In this document: in pieces, positions 35,230 through 45,789 of the stretch | How the letters are laid out: every line of letters begins with the position of its first letter | How positions within the stretch are numbered: the first letter of the stretch is position 1 | Origin: an uncultured SAR324 cluster bacterium | GTDB lineage: Bacteria; SAR324; NAC60-12 | Direction of reading: 5' to 3' | Assembly: GCA_902562015.1 (NCBI GenBank) | Contig: CACERX010000006.1 | Coordinates: forward strand, 1-46,086 | Length of the DNA: 46,086 nt | Notes under the pieces: generated by a model | Databases searched by the model: none | What the model saw: the letters and a program-made list of their open reading frames with translations, nothing else | Told to the model about the DNA's origin: nothing | Made by a program: the position numbers and the translations under genes

Positions 35230-36283
35230 TTATATTTTACGTTATCTATTAGTTTTTTGTGGACTTGTTTTTGGAACTATTTTTAACGTACATGCGGAAA
35301 CTATCGTGATAGACCGAATTTATTTGATTGTCAACAGCCAGATGCTAACGCGAAGTGAGGCCCAGGAAGTTAAGTCGGCAATTATGTCTCAAAAATCACC
35401 AGAGGAAAAAACTCAGACTAATTTTAATAAGCAATTGATGATGCAACTGATGCAGGAAATGTTGCTGCTTGACCGAGCAAATGCCTTAAAAATAGTACCG
35501 ATGGAGAATGAAATTGATTCTCGTTTGAACAGTCTTACAGATGAACAGCCACAGTTACTTGATGTATATTCTGAGGAGGATTTAAAAGAACAACTGGTTA
35601 GGGATTTCAAAAAACATCGTGTGATCAGTAGAGAGGTGGACCCAAAAATTCACATTAATTCATTGGAAATTGAAAAATTTTGTTATCAACAAATGCAAAA
35701 TCAAAGAAAAATAGGGCTTGCACAAATACTTTTAAAGGGTTCGGAAGAAGTAATAAGCAAGCATGTTGATACAATTATGCAGGATTTCGAAAATGGTGTT
35801 CCCTTTGAGGAACTGGCAAAGACCTATTCAGCAGATTCAAACGCAAAACAAACAGGAGGTAAGCTCGGAGTGTTTAAGCCTGGAGATTTGCTTGAGGCAA
35901 TTGGTGAAGTTACTAAAACTTTGCAGCCAGGACAAATCAGCGAAATTGTCGAAACAAATATGGGCAAACATCTGCTTTATATATACAAACAAGAATATCC
36001 ACCGGGATTGGATTGCCAAAATCTCTCAGAAGAACAAAGAGCAGAATATTCCAATGGACTATATAAACAAAAACGTGGAATGTTATTATATAATTATCTG
36101 AATGAGCTTTATGCCTGCGCAAATATTGAAATTAAAGACCCGGGCTCTTCAGGACTACCAGAAGTTTTGCCATTGCCGGAAGTCAAGGCAGAAAATGTGA
36201 ATTGCCAGGCTCGCAGGTCAATGGTTATTCCGCAGAAAAAGAAGAAAGACAAAAAGAGAGCTGGAAGGAACGTAAAAGGCTAA
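35213..36283 (+). CDS. surA: SurA-like periplasmic peptidyl-prolyl isomerase/chaperone
   Basis: About 356 residues from the ATG at 35213 (MTMLFNYILRY), which gives a proper signal peptide ending in VHA before ETIV; an ATG at 35165 is in frame but would place 16 polar residues ahead of the signal. The N-terminal SurA domain (IVIDRIYLIVNSQMLTRSEA) is followed by one PpiC/parvulin domain near the C-terminal third: KIGLAQILLKGSEE, PFEELAKTYSADSNAKQTGG, KLGVFKPGDLLEAI and VETNMGKHLLYI. Such proteins fold outer-membrane proteins in the periplasm. Only one parvulin domain is present, against two in E. coli SurA. The tail is very basic (QKKKKKDKKR type). Confidence 0.85.
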   Translation: MTMLFNYILRYLLVFCGLVFGTIFNVHAETIVIDRIYLIVNSQMLTRSEAQEVKSAIMSQKSPEEKTQTNFNKQLMMQLMQEMLLLDRANALKIVPMENEIDSRLNSLTDEQPQLLDVYSEEDLKEQLVRDFKKHRVISREVDPKIHINSLEIEKFCYQQMQNQRKIGLAQILLKGSEEVISKHVDTIMQDFENGVPFEELAKTYSADSNAKQTGGKLGVFKPGDLLEAIGEVTKTLQPGQISEIVETNMGKHLLYIYKQEYPPGLDCQNLSEEQRAEYSNGLYKQKRGMLLYNYLNELYACANIEIKDPGSSGLPEVLPLPEVKAENVNCQARRSMVIPQKKKKDKKRAGRNVKG

Positions 36284-36350
36284 AATAATTTAAGAATATG
36301 TTTTGACAGTTCTGAATTGTAAAATCATAGTACTAAGTGGAATTAGAAAA

Positions 36351-36383
36351 ACTTACATCCAGTTGTCAGCTTAAACTGTAAGT
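36351..36383. terminator. Stem-loop between convergent surA-like and lsrF genes
   Basis: ACTTACA (36351-36357) and TGTAAGT (36377-36383) are perfect inverted arms around 19 bases, which also contain CAGTT and AACTG that could pair. The site is between two convergent stops, right for a bidirectional terminator. No T-run follows on either strand, so confidence is low. Confidence 0.35.
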
Positions 36384-36392
36384 ATATATAAG

Positions 36393-37274
36393 TTAACCAT
36401 TAGCTTTAAGAGAATTGTAAAGTTCAAAAGCTTTTTCTGCACTTTCATTTTCATGGACAACAGACCTTACAGCCTTTATCATGGCGACTGGAGCTTCTGA
36501 TTGAAAGATGTTTCTTCCCATGTCCACACCAGCGGCACCCTGCTGGATTGCGTTGTAAGCCATTTTCAAAGCATTTAATTCAGGAATTTTTTTCCCTCCA
36601 GCAATAACTATTGGCACAGGACAACTTGCCGTGACAGTTTCAAAATCATTTTCTATATAATAGGTTTTGATATAATGAGCTCCTAATTCCGCACATATTC
36701 GGGTTGCAAGCCTGAAATATCTTGCATCACGTACCATGTCTTTGCCTACTGCGGTTACAGCTAAAGTTGGAATTCCGTAACGATTCCCCTGATCAACAAG
36801 CCTGGTCATATTGATAATAGACTGTTTTTCATACTCACCACCTATAAAAACCTGAACAGCCATGGCTGAGACATTCATACGGATTGAATCCTCTATATCC
36901 ACAGCAATTTCCTCGTTGGATAATTCTTTTAGCATACTGGTACCGCCTGAAGCACGCATCACAATGGATTGAGAAAATGAAGGAGGTACGATACTGCGTA
37001 AAATCCCGCGTGTGAGCATAAGTGTGTCTGCGTAAGGAGCGAGAGGCATTATTTTTACGTCTATACGTTCCAGACCTGTGGTTGCTCCTTGAAAATAACC
37101 ATGATCAAAGGCTAGCATTACTGTTCGACCCGTTTTTGGGTTAAAAATTCGGGCCAACCGGTTCTGCATTCCCCAATCGAGCGCGTTCAAACCTTTTAGG
37201 AAAAAAGACTCTGATTTCTGTGGAATGTCAAGGTAGTATTCTTTCGTATCTTTTAATTCGTCTAAATCAGCCAT
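36393..37274 (-). CDS. lsrF: LsrF-like aldolase/thiolase (3-hydroxy-5-phosphonooxypentane-2,4-dione thiolase family)
   Basis: A 293-residue class I aldolase-fold protein that closely resembles E. coli LsrF over its whole length: MADLDELKD start, [77 protein letters not shown]. The Schiff-base lysine region [12 protein letters not shown] is retained. LsrF in enterics is a thiolase-type enzyme of phospho-AI-2 breakdown that makes DHAP and acetyl-CoA. The other lsr genes (kinase, transporter, regulator) are absent here. It is 28 bases after an aldolase/dehydrogenase fusion gene and, two genes back, mtnA, so it is likely to act in a pentose-type salvage route. Confidence 0.87.
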   Translation of the reverse strand: MADLDELKDTKEYYLDIPQKSESFFLKGLNALDWGMQNRLARIFNPKTGRTVMLAFDHGYFQGATTGLERIDVKIMPLAPYADTLMLTRGILRSIVPPSFSQSIVMRASGGTSMLKELSNEEIAVDIEDSIRMNVSAMAVQVFIGGEYEKQSIINMTRLVDQGNRYGIPTLAVTAVGKDMVRDARYFRLATRICAELGAHYIKTYYIENDFETVTASCPVPIVIAGGKKIPELNALKMAYNAIQQGAAGVDMGRNIFQSEAPVAMIKAVRSVVHENESAEKAFELYNSLKANG

Positions 37275-37302
37275 TATGTTTTACATATTTAAAATGAGGG
37301 TT

Positions 37303-39327
37303 TTAAATGACACGGTCATTGCCGCCGTCTATAGGAATTTGGGCTCCTGTTGTTTTCGCGAAAACTGGTCCTGCCAAGGCACAGACCATCTGTGCCACTT
37401 CTATTGTTTTAACATCAGATTTCAGAATATTCCTGCTTTTGTATTCTTCTACGGTTAATCCGTAACGCTTTGCTGACCTTTCCAAAGTATTTGAAGTCCA
37501 TAGTCCTGTATCATAGACACAGTCCGGATGAACAATGTTTACTCTTATACCATAACAACCCAATTCAAGAGCCGCAATTCTTGCCAATTGAGTTTGTCCT
37601 GCTTTAGGGACTGAGTATGCAGATGCTCCCGGTCCAGGAGCGGGGACATTCCTTGAGGCTATAAACACAACCGACGGATCAATTCCTTCCTTCAAAAATG
37701 GAACACATTTCTGCAATAATTGCTGAGGTGCAGTTAAATTTGTTTTCAGGCTTTTACTCCACGTGTCATCCTCAAGTTCTTCGATGGTCTGTCCTGCAGG
37801 AAAAGTCCCAGCATTCAAAACAAGAATGTCTATACCACCAAAGTATTGTACAGTTTTTGCCACTGCCTTTGCAATAGAATGTTTTACCGTAACATCACAT
37901 TGAATACCCAATATATGGGTTCTGTTGGATTTAGTATTTTTCGAAAAAATGTCATTTATTTCCGGATTTATATCAAGTCCGACTACAGCCGCACCTAATT
38001 GATTAAAATGTTCAGCACAAGCTAGTCCTATTCCGCTGGCAGCACCTGTAACAATAGCAATTTTACCTTCAAATTCTGGAGGCTGGGATTCTTTTTTTAA
38101 TTTTGCCTGTTGTAATTCCCAATACTCTGCCTCAAAAATATGATCTTCAGAGATTGGTTTCCAGCCTCGGTAATTTAAGGAATTCATATTTTCTGCTTGC
38201 TGGATTGCTTGCACAGTATGCATGACAATATCTGAGATAGTTTCAGTTTCATCAGGGCTTTTTCCGAAGTATAAAATACCTTCTTCAGACCAGACTCCCC
38301 AGCGTGGCGAACTGTCCAGTCGTGTTTGTTTTCCGTCTGTGTGTCGATCAAAATAAGATACATATTTGGATGCAAAGTCTTCAATGTCTTTTTCAACATT
38401 TTTATTTTTAATATAGACCGGAGAAGGTTTGATACGAATCAGATGATCTGAGGTAATAGGACCACGAGTAGAAATCTGTTTTACGTTTGGTAAACTGGAA
38501 AAAAATCGTGCTTCCGGATTGTTATTTAACCTCGCAAGTGAAGCGTTCCCTCGGATAATTGAGACCTTTTTTCTGATACGTGCAAGTTTTCTTAATGTTT
38601 CCTGCTTTAATACTGGCGCAGTTTTCTTAAAATTATTTTTTGGCATGGAAGAAAATTTTTTTAAATATTTTTCTGCAAGCGTAACTGCATTGATCATTCT
38701 TTTATAACTCTCATGTGCTTCAGTACCAAATGAAATTATGCCATGATTCAGCAGAATCATTCCTTCGTATTGTTGCCAGTCCACCTTCTTAGTAATTTCA
38801 TAAACCGTTCGAGCCAGCTTGAAACCTGGCATTACATAAGGAATGATAAGAAAACTGTCACCGTAAATATTCTTAATTAGTTTCTTACCTTTAGGTGTAT
38901 TTGTTAAAGTGACTACAGCATCAGCATGGGTGTGGTCAATCCAGCTAAATGGAATTATAGCGTGTAGAAGAGATTCTACAGAAGGGCGCGGTGCTTCCGG
39001 ATGGGTCATGGCAAGCTGCTGTTCACGTACCAACATCGTGTCGCTGATATCCAAAAGTTCCACCAGCTTCTTCATATGTGCCAGGCGAAGAGGAGTGAAG
39101 TCTGCTGTATCAATTGTGGCTAAATTTCTACCGCTCCCTTTCACGTACAGGATCTCTTCTTCTTCTCCAAAAATGTTTGTTTCATTGATTTTTACTGAAG
39201 TATTGCCACCGCCATGCAGCACTAGTTCTGAATCAAGTCCCAATAGTTGTGAAGAATAAACGCGCAGTAGGAGGGGTTTTTTTTTAAGCCTAGAAGCTAA
39301 TTTATGATCCCAAAGGTTTTTCATCAA
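37303..39327 (-). CDS. Bifunctional class II aldolase / short-chain dehydrogenase fusion (RhaD-RhaE-like)
   Basis: A 674-residue fusion. Residues about 20-230 are a class II aldolase: LHGGGNTSVK, zinc ligands in SWIDHTHADAVVTLT and the third in LLNHGIISFG. A linker of about 170 residues contains a conserved IRIKPSPVYI stretch. Residues about 425-670 form an SDR: cofactor motif KIAIVTGAASGIGLAC, DILVLNAGTFP and the YxxxK catalytic pair in SAYSVPKAGQ. Known fusions of this plan cleave rhamnulose-1-phosphate to DHAP and lactaldehyde and oxidise the aldehyde. The genomic position between mtnA (15 bases upstream) and lsrF (28 bases downstream) suggests a methylthioribulose- or deoxyribulose-phosphate substrate instead. 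Confidence 0.87.
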   Translation of the reverse strand: MMKNLWDHKLASRLKKKPLLLRVYSSQLLGLDSELVLHGGGNTSVKINETNIFGEEEEILYVKGSGRNLATIDTADFTPLRLAHMKKLVELLDISDTMLVREQQLAMTHPEAPRPSVESLLHAIIPFSWIDHTHADAVVTLTNTPKGKKLIKNIYGDSFLIIPYVMPGFKLARTVYEITKKVDWQQYEGMILLNHGIISFGTEAHESYKRMINAVTLAEKYLKKFSSMPKNNFKKTAPVLKQETLRKLARIRKKVSIIRGNASLARLNNNPEARFFSSLPNVKQISTRGPITSDHLIRIKPSPVYIKNKNVEKDIEDFASKYVSYFDRHTDGKQTRLDSSPRWGVWSEEGILYFGKSPDETETISDIVMHTVQAIQQAENMNSLNYRGWKPISEDHIFEAEYWELQQAKLKKESQPPEFEGKIAIVTGAASGIGLACAEHFNQLGAAVVGLDINPEINDIFSKNTKSNRTHILGIQCDVTVKHSIAKAVAKTVQYFGGIDILVLNAGTFPAGQTIEELEDDTWSKSLKTNLTAPQQLLQKCVPFLKEGIDPSVVFIASRNVPAPGPGASAYSVPKAGQTQLARIAALELGCYGIRVNIVHPDCVYDTGLWTSNTLERSAKRYGLTVEEYKSRNILKSDVKTIEVAQMVCALAGPVFAKTTGAQIPIDGGNDRVI

Positions 39328-39342
39328 AGTCGTTTAGATTAG

Positions 39343-40386
39343 TTAAATGTACTTATTATGAAGATTTTCTTTGTATGGAGGCCCTATAATTCCTTTGTCT
39401 GTAATAAGGCCAGTTACTAACTCATTCGGAGTTACGTCAAAAGCAGGATTTTGGGCTTTCATATTTTCAGGTGCCGTTCTCTGCATTCCAAAATTTGTTA
39501 CTTCTTCTGTTTCCCTTTGTTCGATCAGTATATCCTTACCTTGTCTTGTCTTAAAATCAATAGTGGAATAAGGACAAGCAACGTAAAAAGGAATTTCAAA
39601 ATGTCTAGCAATGATAGCTAATCCATGAGTCCCGATCTTATTAGCCACATCCCCGTTAGAAGCTACGCGGTCTGTCCCTGTTATAACCAAATCAATCAGT
39701 CCCTGTGACATTATATGAGCCGCCATATTGTCTGTTAGAAGTGTAACGTCAATACCGGACTGTCTAAGCTCCCAGCTTGTCAAACGAGCTCCCTGAAGCA
39801 AGGGGCGTGTTTCACTGGAGTAAACTCTAAATCTAATCTTTTCACGGTGAGCCAAATACATTGGAGCAGTCGCAGTACCAATACCTGTAGTTGCCAGAGC
39901 ACCTGCATTACAGTGTGTCATTAAACCCATGTCTTTTTCAATCAGTGAAACACCGAATTTACCTATGTCCAGGCAAAGCTGTTCATCCTCATTATGAATG
40001 CGAATTGCTTCTTCCTCCATAAATTTAAATAATTCTTTGGAATCTTTACCAGAAAATGATTTTGCGCATTCTAGCATCCGGTCCAGTGCCCATTTTAAAT
40101 TGACAGCTGTTGGTCGGGCACTGTCCAGATATTCTGCTTTTGTTTTAATTAGCTCGTTGAATCTTTTTTTATTTAGTCCTGTTTTATCTCTAATTCCTAA
40201 AAGTAAACCGTAGGCTCCTGCTACACCAATTGCAGGTGCGCCTCTTACTTTGAGCTGTCTAATAGAATCCCAGACCTGTTCCACAGTTTTCTGCTTTTCT
40301 TCCACTACTTTCTGAGGCAGCATTGTTTGATCAAGGAAGTATAATTCTCCGGCGTCCCAGCGAATGGTCTTAGGTAAGGATGACAT
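39343..40386 (-). CDS. mtnA: S-methyl-5-thioribose-1-phosphate isomerase
   Basis: A 347-residue MtnA. It converts 5-methylthioribose-1-phosphate to 5-methylthioribulose-1-phosphate and in some bacteria also handles 5-deoxyribose-1-phosphate. Conserved catalytic blocks are present: the Cys in LMTHCNAGALATTGIGTA and the Asp in VITGTDRVASNGDVANKIGTH, with RGAPAIGVAGAYGL near the N-terminus. First gene of a tight three-gene operon. No other methionine-salvage genes (mtnB, mtnC, mtnD, mtnP, mtnK) are in the window. Related eIF2B-like proteins share the fold, but the catalytic pair makes MtnA the best call. Cytoplasmic. Confidence 0.93.
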   Translation of the reverse strand: MSSLPKTIRWDAGELYFLDQTMLPQKVVEEKQKTVEQVWDSIRQLKVRGAPAIGVAGAYGLLLGIRDKTGLNKKRFNELIKTKAEYLDSARPTAVNLKWALDRMLECAKSFSGKDSKELFKFMEEEAIRIHNEDEQLCLDIGKFGVSLIEKDMGLMTHCNAGALATTGIGTATAPMYLAHREKIRFRVYSSETRPLLQGARLTSWELRQSGIDVTLLTDNMAAHIMSQGLIDLVITGTDRVASNGDVANKIGTHGLAIIARHFEIPFYVACPYSTIDFKTRQGKDILIEQRETEEVTNFGMQRTAPENMKAQNPAFDVTPNELVTGLITDKGIIGPPYKENLHNKYI

Positions 40387-40524
40387 TTGAGTTTTAATAA
40401 TTATTAAAAAAATTGTTGAAGATTTTTTGATTTAATCGAAGGTTCAGAAAAGATTTAAATAATTCAAATAGTTTACCTGCCTTAAGTAATCCTTTGAACG
40501 GCTTAGACGTTTATTATTTTTGCC

Positions 40525-41694
<1,170 letters not shown>

Positions 41695-41758
41695 TCATTA
41701 TTTTGTTAATTAAGTTTAGTATATTTTTTATTTCAATCTGAAAACAATTAAATACAAG

Positions 41759-43915
41759 TCACATGATCCGATGGAATAACTGGCCGTCCTTAGCCATCTC
41801 CCTTATTTGTTCTGTAGGTTCATATATTTTTCCAAAAGAATTAAGTTTTTCGGTTCTCTTTAGTAATTCATTCAAACCTGCAGAATCAGCCCAACGGAAA
41901 ATTCCACCGCGGAATGGCGGGAACCCAAGTCCGTAAATCAGTCCCATATCAACTTCCATGGGAGTCTCAACTATATTTTCTTCCAAACAGCGAGAACTTT
42001 CCATCAACATTGGAAGCATCATCCTGTAAATGATATCTTCATCGCTGATATCATCGCCTGAGCTTACGTTCAATTCACGGATAAAATTCCCAGTTCCTGG
42101 GTTGATCTCTTTTTTGGGCTTACCCTTCTTGTCTTTTGAATGAATATAAAACCCTTTTTCGTTTTTCTTGCCAAACCAATTCTGTTCAAACATTTTAGAT
42201 ATAATTGTAGGATTCCTACTGCTCAATCGTTCTGGGTACCCTTCAGCCATCACACTTCCAGCATGGAAAGCTGTGTCAATTCCTACGACGTCAAGAAGAC
42301 ATGCGGGACCCATTGGCCAGCCGAATTTTTCCATTACTTTATCAATATGCTCATAATCAACTCCGTCACTCACCAAGCCTGTAAATCCTGCAAAATAGGG
42401 GAACAATACTCTATTTACAAGAAACCCCGGACAGTCATTTACCACAATAGGACTTTTCCCCATTGCAGTTGCAAAAGCAACTGTGGAAGCAATTGTTTCC
42501 TCTGAACTTTTTTCACCACGGATCACCTCAACAAGAGGCATTCTGTGTACTGGATTAAAAAAGTGCATTCCACAAAACTGTTCCGGTCGTTTAAGTCCTT
42601 TAGCCAGTTTTGTAATTGAAATTGTGGAAGTATTTGAAGCAAGGATCGCGTTTTTACTGATAATTGATTCAGTTTCTGACAGTACTGATTTTTTCACACT
42701 TTCTTTTTCTACCACTGCCTCGACTACTATGTCTGCATTGGCAATATTTTCATATGAAATTGTTGGAGTAATTTCAGTCAAAATATTAGTCATTCTCTCT
42801 AATTCCATTTGCCCACGGTCAACACGTTTTTGCATTATTTTAGCAGCCTCCTTCATACCTAAATCCAGCTGAGATTGAGTAATATCCTTCATGGCTATTG
42901 GGATACCTTTGAATGCAGATTGATAAGCTACCCCGCCGCCCATAATACCAGCGCCAAGAACCGCAGAGCGATTTACTGGTCTAGCTATTTTTTTTGAAAT
43001 TTTTGCTTTTTTCTTTAGCAGTTGATCACCTAAAAATAAACCTATTAATGAAGTAGCTTCCGGAGACTTTGCTAGTTCCGCAAATCCTTCTGCCTCAATT
43101 TGCAGTGCCCCTTCAAGTGGGAGATTTGCACCAGCCTGCATGACACCGACAATAGTTAAAGGTGCAGGGTAGTTTGGACCGGCTTTCCCAGCAATGAATG
43201 CACGTGCGGTCTCAAATGTCATCATTGCTTCGTTTTCATTCAACATCAAGGGTTGATGTTTTTCTTTACGTTTTGTTTCCCATTTCAGTTCACCACTAAT
43301 TGCCCTAGCAAGCAGGTCCAAAGAAGCATCCCTTAATATTTCGGGCTCAACCACTGAGTCAATTGCACCAACATTGAGAGCATTTTCTGGATTGTTATCC
43401 TTACCTCCAGCTATCCATTCTATGGCATTATCAGCACCTATGAGTCTTGGCAGTCTTGATGTGCCTCCAAATCCTGGTAGCAACCCGAGTTTAACTTCGG
43501 GTAAGCCGACTTTAGCTTCCGATGAGGCTACTCGATAAGTACATGCAAGGCACAATTCAAATCCTCCTCCAAGTGCAAATCCATTTATCGCGCAGACACT
43601 AGGAATATTTAAATTTTCTAGATTTGAAAAAACCTGCTGGCCGTCTTTTACCCATTGAACTAGAATTTCCAGTGGTTCCTGAAAAGTTCCCAGAAACTGA
43701 TTAATATCTGCACCTACAATGAATGAGTCTTTCCGGCTGGAAATAAGCAGTCCTTTTACAGATTTATCTCTTCCAAGTAGCTTAACTACTTCATCGAGTT
43801 CCTGAAGCGAGTTTTTATCAAACTTATTTACAGATTCATCTTGTGAGTTAAATATAAGCTCAGCAATATTGTTTTCCCCAGTAATGCATTGCAGTGCTTG
43901 GCCGTTATATTCCAT
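41759..43915 (-). CDS. fadB: Multifunctional fatty acid oxidation enzyme (enoyl-CoA hydratase/3-hydroxyacyl-CoA dehydrogenase)
   Basis: A 718-residue two-enzyme protein. Residues about 1-190 are a crotonase: oxyanion and acid residues in ALGGGFELCLACTYRVAS and LPEVKLGLLPGFGGT, hydrating 2-enoyl-CoA. Residues about 310-600 are the NAD-dependent 3-hydroxyacyl-CoA dehydrogenase: AVLGAGIMGGGVAYQSAFKG and the catalytic His-Phe-Phe-Asn region MHFFNPVHRMPLVEVIRG. The C-terminus has the family's LIYGLGFPPFRGGIFRWAD. It is 23 bases after fadE and before fadA. In principle it could also process the DmdB product chain, but the DMSP-specific hydratase DmdD is not separately present. Confidence 0.95.
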   Translation of the reverse strand: MEYNGQALQCITGENNIAELIFNSQDESVNKFDKNSLQELDEVVKLLGRDKSVKGLLISSRKDSFIVGADINQFLGTFQEPLEILVQWVKDGQQVFSNLENLNIPSVCAINGFALGGGFELCLACTYRVASSEAKVGLPEVKLGLLPGFGGTSRLPRLIGADNAIEWIAGGKDNNPENALNVGAIDSVVEPEILRDASLDLLARAISGELKWETKRKEKHQPLMLNENEAMMTFETARAFIAGKAGPNYPAPLTIVGVMQAGANLPLEGALQIEAEGFAELAKSPEATSLIGLFLGDQLLKKKAKISKKIARPVNRSAVLGAGIMGGGVAYQSAFKGIPIAMKDITQSQLDLGMKEAAKIMQKRVDRGQMELERMTNILTEITPTISYENIANADIVVEAVVEKESVKKSVLSETESIISKNAILASNTSTISITKLAKGLKRPEQFCGMHFFNPVHRMPLVEVIRGEKSSEETIASTVAFATAMGKSPIVVNDCPGFLVNRVLFPYFAGFTGLVSDGVDYEHIDKVMEKFGWPMGPACLLDVVGIDTAFHAGSVMAEGYPERLSSRNPTIISKMFEQNWFGKKNEKGFYIHSKDKKGKPKKEINPGTGNFIRELNVSSGDDISDEDIIYRMMLPMLMESSRCLEENIVETPMEVDMGLIYGLGFPPFRGGIFRWADSAGLNELLKRTEKLNSFGKIYEPTEQIREMAKDGQLFHRIM

Positions 43916-43938
43916 TTAATTAGATTAAGTTAGATAGA

Positions 43939-45789
43939 TTAAAAAGTTATTTCAAGTGCATCGAAGTTCTGTTTTTTCCCTCCCTCAAGCAAAGCATGGT
44001 ATTGAGGAATGACAGCTTCTAAAAAGTAACGCGTTGTTTTTAGCTTGTTTGAATAAAAAAGCGCTTTCTCATTTTTCGTTAAAAATTCTGAATCTTCAAG
44101 GTCTTCTATACCTTCTTTTGATCTTATTACTGACAATTTTTCTGATGCTACTATTGCTTGCTGCAACAGAAGCCAGCCTGCTGTTACTGAAGAGATAAAC
44201 ATCAAAAATGGTGTTGCATAAAGTGCTATGGATTCCATACCTCTTTCGTTCAAAATTTCCTGTGTTGACATTGAAGTTTCATAAAGCGATTCACAATAAC
44301 CTTCAAAAATTTTAATTAATCTCCCCATTTCTTCGTGGTCTTTGTGTTCATTTATTAATTCACTGTAATGTCCCATAAGTTGCTGAAAAAGAGCGCCATT
44401 GTTGCGGAGAATTTTTCTGCCGATTAAATCCAGTGCCTGAATATCGGTTGTACCTTCATAAATTGTAGAAATTCTTGCGTCCCGGTATAGTTGTTCAAGA
44501 GGAAAGTCTTTGGTATAACCAACACCTCCTAAAACCTGAAGACCAGTTTGAACTACTTCAAGACCAACCTCTGTACACCAGCCTTTGCACATAGGTGTAA
44601 GCATATCGATCATATTCTGCCGTAGTCCTTTTTCATCATCTGTTTTAGCAATTCTCTCCAAATCGAATTCAAATGCAGTATAATAAATAAGGGCGCGCAT
44701 AGCTTCGACCCTAGACTTCATATTGAACAGATTTAGTCGAACTGCTGGATGTTCAATTATTGATACTCTTTGTGCATTTAAATCACGGATTTTTGAAATG
44801 TTTGTACCCTGAACACGCTCATGTGCATAGGTTTTTGCGTTTTCATATGCAGCTCCACCAAGTGATAATCCAATTAATCCGGTAAAAATTCGTGCTGTAT
44901 TCATCATCTGAAACATAGCAGCAATGCCTTCGCCTTCACTGCCAAGAATCCATCCTAAACAATCATCATTTTCTCCAAAACTCAGAACTGCAGTTGGGCT
45001 TGAATGGATTCCCATTTTATTTTCAATTGATGCAACCGTTACGTCATTCCACTCTCCTAATGAACCGTCATCGTTTACTCTGAAATATGGAACTACAAAC
45101 AAGCTCAAACCTTTTGTTCCATCTGGAGCTCCCTTGACGCGTGCCAAAACAGTATGAATTACATTTTCACCTAAGTCACTATCTCCAGAAGAAATCCAGC
45201 ATTTAGTCCCTTTTATTTTGTATACACCATTACCAACTGATTCAGCGCTTGTTATTCCTGCGCCTACATCAGAACCTGCATGTGGCTCACTCAAACACAT
45301 AGTTCCCGTATAGTGTCCCTGATACATTTTTGCTATGTATTTTTCCTTCAACATTTTTGACCCAAATGTTTCAATCAATTTTGCAGCACCAGAAGTGAGT
45401 CCGAAAAACATCCCTAATCCAAGGTTTGCACCGTTTATTGCTTCACTAACTATTAAACCAATAGTTGCTGGAGCACCCATACCTCCATATTCTTGAGAAT
45501 CAGAAGTTGAAGCCCATCCCAATTCATAAGCCTTTTGATAAGGTTTGTGTAAACATTCTGAAACTTTTACCCTACCATCTTCTATTCTGCAGCCATTACG
45601 ATCACTTTCTGCACGAGTTGGAGAAACCACCTCTATAGCAAAACGTATCCCTTCCTCTACCATCATTTCGAGTGTATCCTGATCAAACTCAGCAAATTTT
45701 TCTGAATTGTTCAGCTTTCCAAGTTTAAGCCATTCTTTGATTGTGAAACTGATATCAGTCTTGTCAAGTGTTAGATCTGTACTACTCAT
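43939..45789 (-). CDS. fadE: Acyl-CoA dehydrogenase, long form with C-terminal extension
   Basis: A 616-residue FAD-dependent acyl-CoA dehydrogenase that introduces the 2,3 double bond. Visible family features: MCLSEPHAGSDVGAGITSAE, KIKGTKCWISSGD, LQVLGGVGYTKDFPLEQLYR and the catalytic-Glu block DARISTIYEGTTDIQALDLI. About 150 residues follow the usual domain, as in the ~600-residue AcdA/DmdC-type branch. It is first in a fadE-fadB-fadA block, which indicates fatty acid oxidation; a role as methylmercaptopropionyl-CoA dehydrogenase (DmdC is of this size) is an alternative, given dmdA and dmdB elsewhere in the window. No Shine-Dalgarno sequence precedes the ATG. Confidence 0.9.
   Translation of the reverse strand: MSSTDLTLDKTDISFTIKEWLKLGKLNNSEKFAEFDQDTLEMMVEEGIRFAIEVVSPTRAESDRNGCRIEDGRVKVSECLHKPYQKAYELGWASTSDSQEYGGMGAPATIGLIVSEAINGANLGLGMFFGLTSGAAKLIETFGSKMLKEKYIAKMYQGHYTGTMCLSEPHAGSDVGAGITSAESVGNGVYKIKGTKCWISSGDSDLGENVIHTVLARVKGAPDGTKGLSLFVVPYFRVNDDGSLGEWNDVTVASIENKMGIHSSPTAVLSFGENDDCLGWILGSEGEGIAAMFQMMNTARIFTGLIGLSLGGAAYENAKTYAHERVQGTNISKIRDLNAQRVSIIEHPAVRLNLFNMKSRVEAMRALIYYTAFEFDLERIAKTDDEKGLRQNMIDMLTPMCKGWCTEVGLEVVQTGLQVLGGVGYTKDFPLEQLYRDARISTIYEGTTDIQALDLIGRKILRNNGALFQQLMGHYSELINEHKDHEEMGRLIKIFEGYCESLYETSMSTQEILNERGMESIALYATPFLMFISSVTAGWLLLQQAIVASEKLSVIRSKEGIEDLEDSEFLTKNEKALFYSNKLKTTRYFLEAVIPQYHALLEGGKKQNFDALEITF

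Noticed and set aside
36393..37274. AI-2 (quorum-sensing) processing system based on lsrF
   Set aside because: No lsrK, lsrG, lsr transporter or lsrR genes accompany it; operon partners point to sugar-phosphate salvage.
42140..42505. Plus-strand frame of 121 codons inside fadB
   Set aside because: It mirrors the highly conserved dehydrogenase domain on the other strand; no ribosome site or family match.
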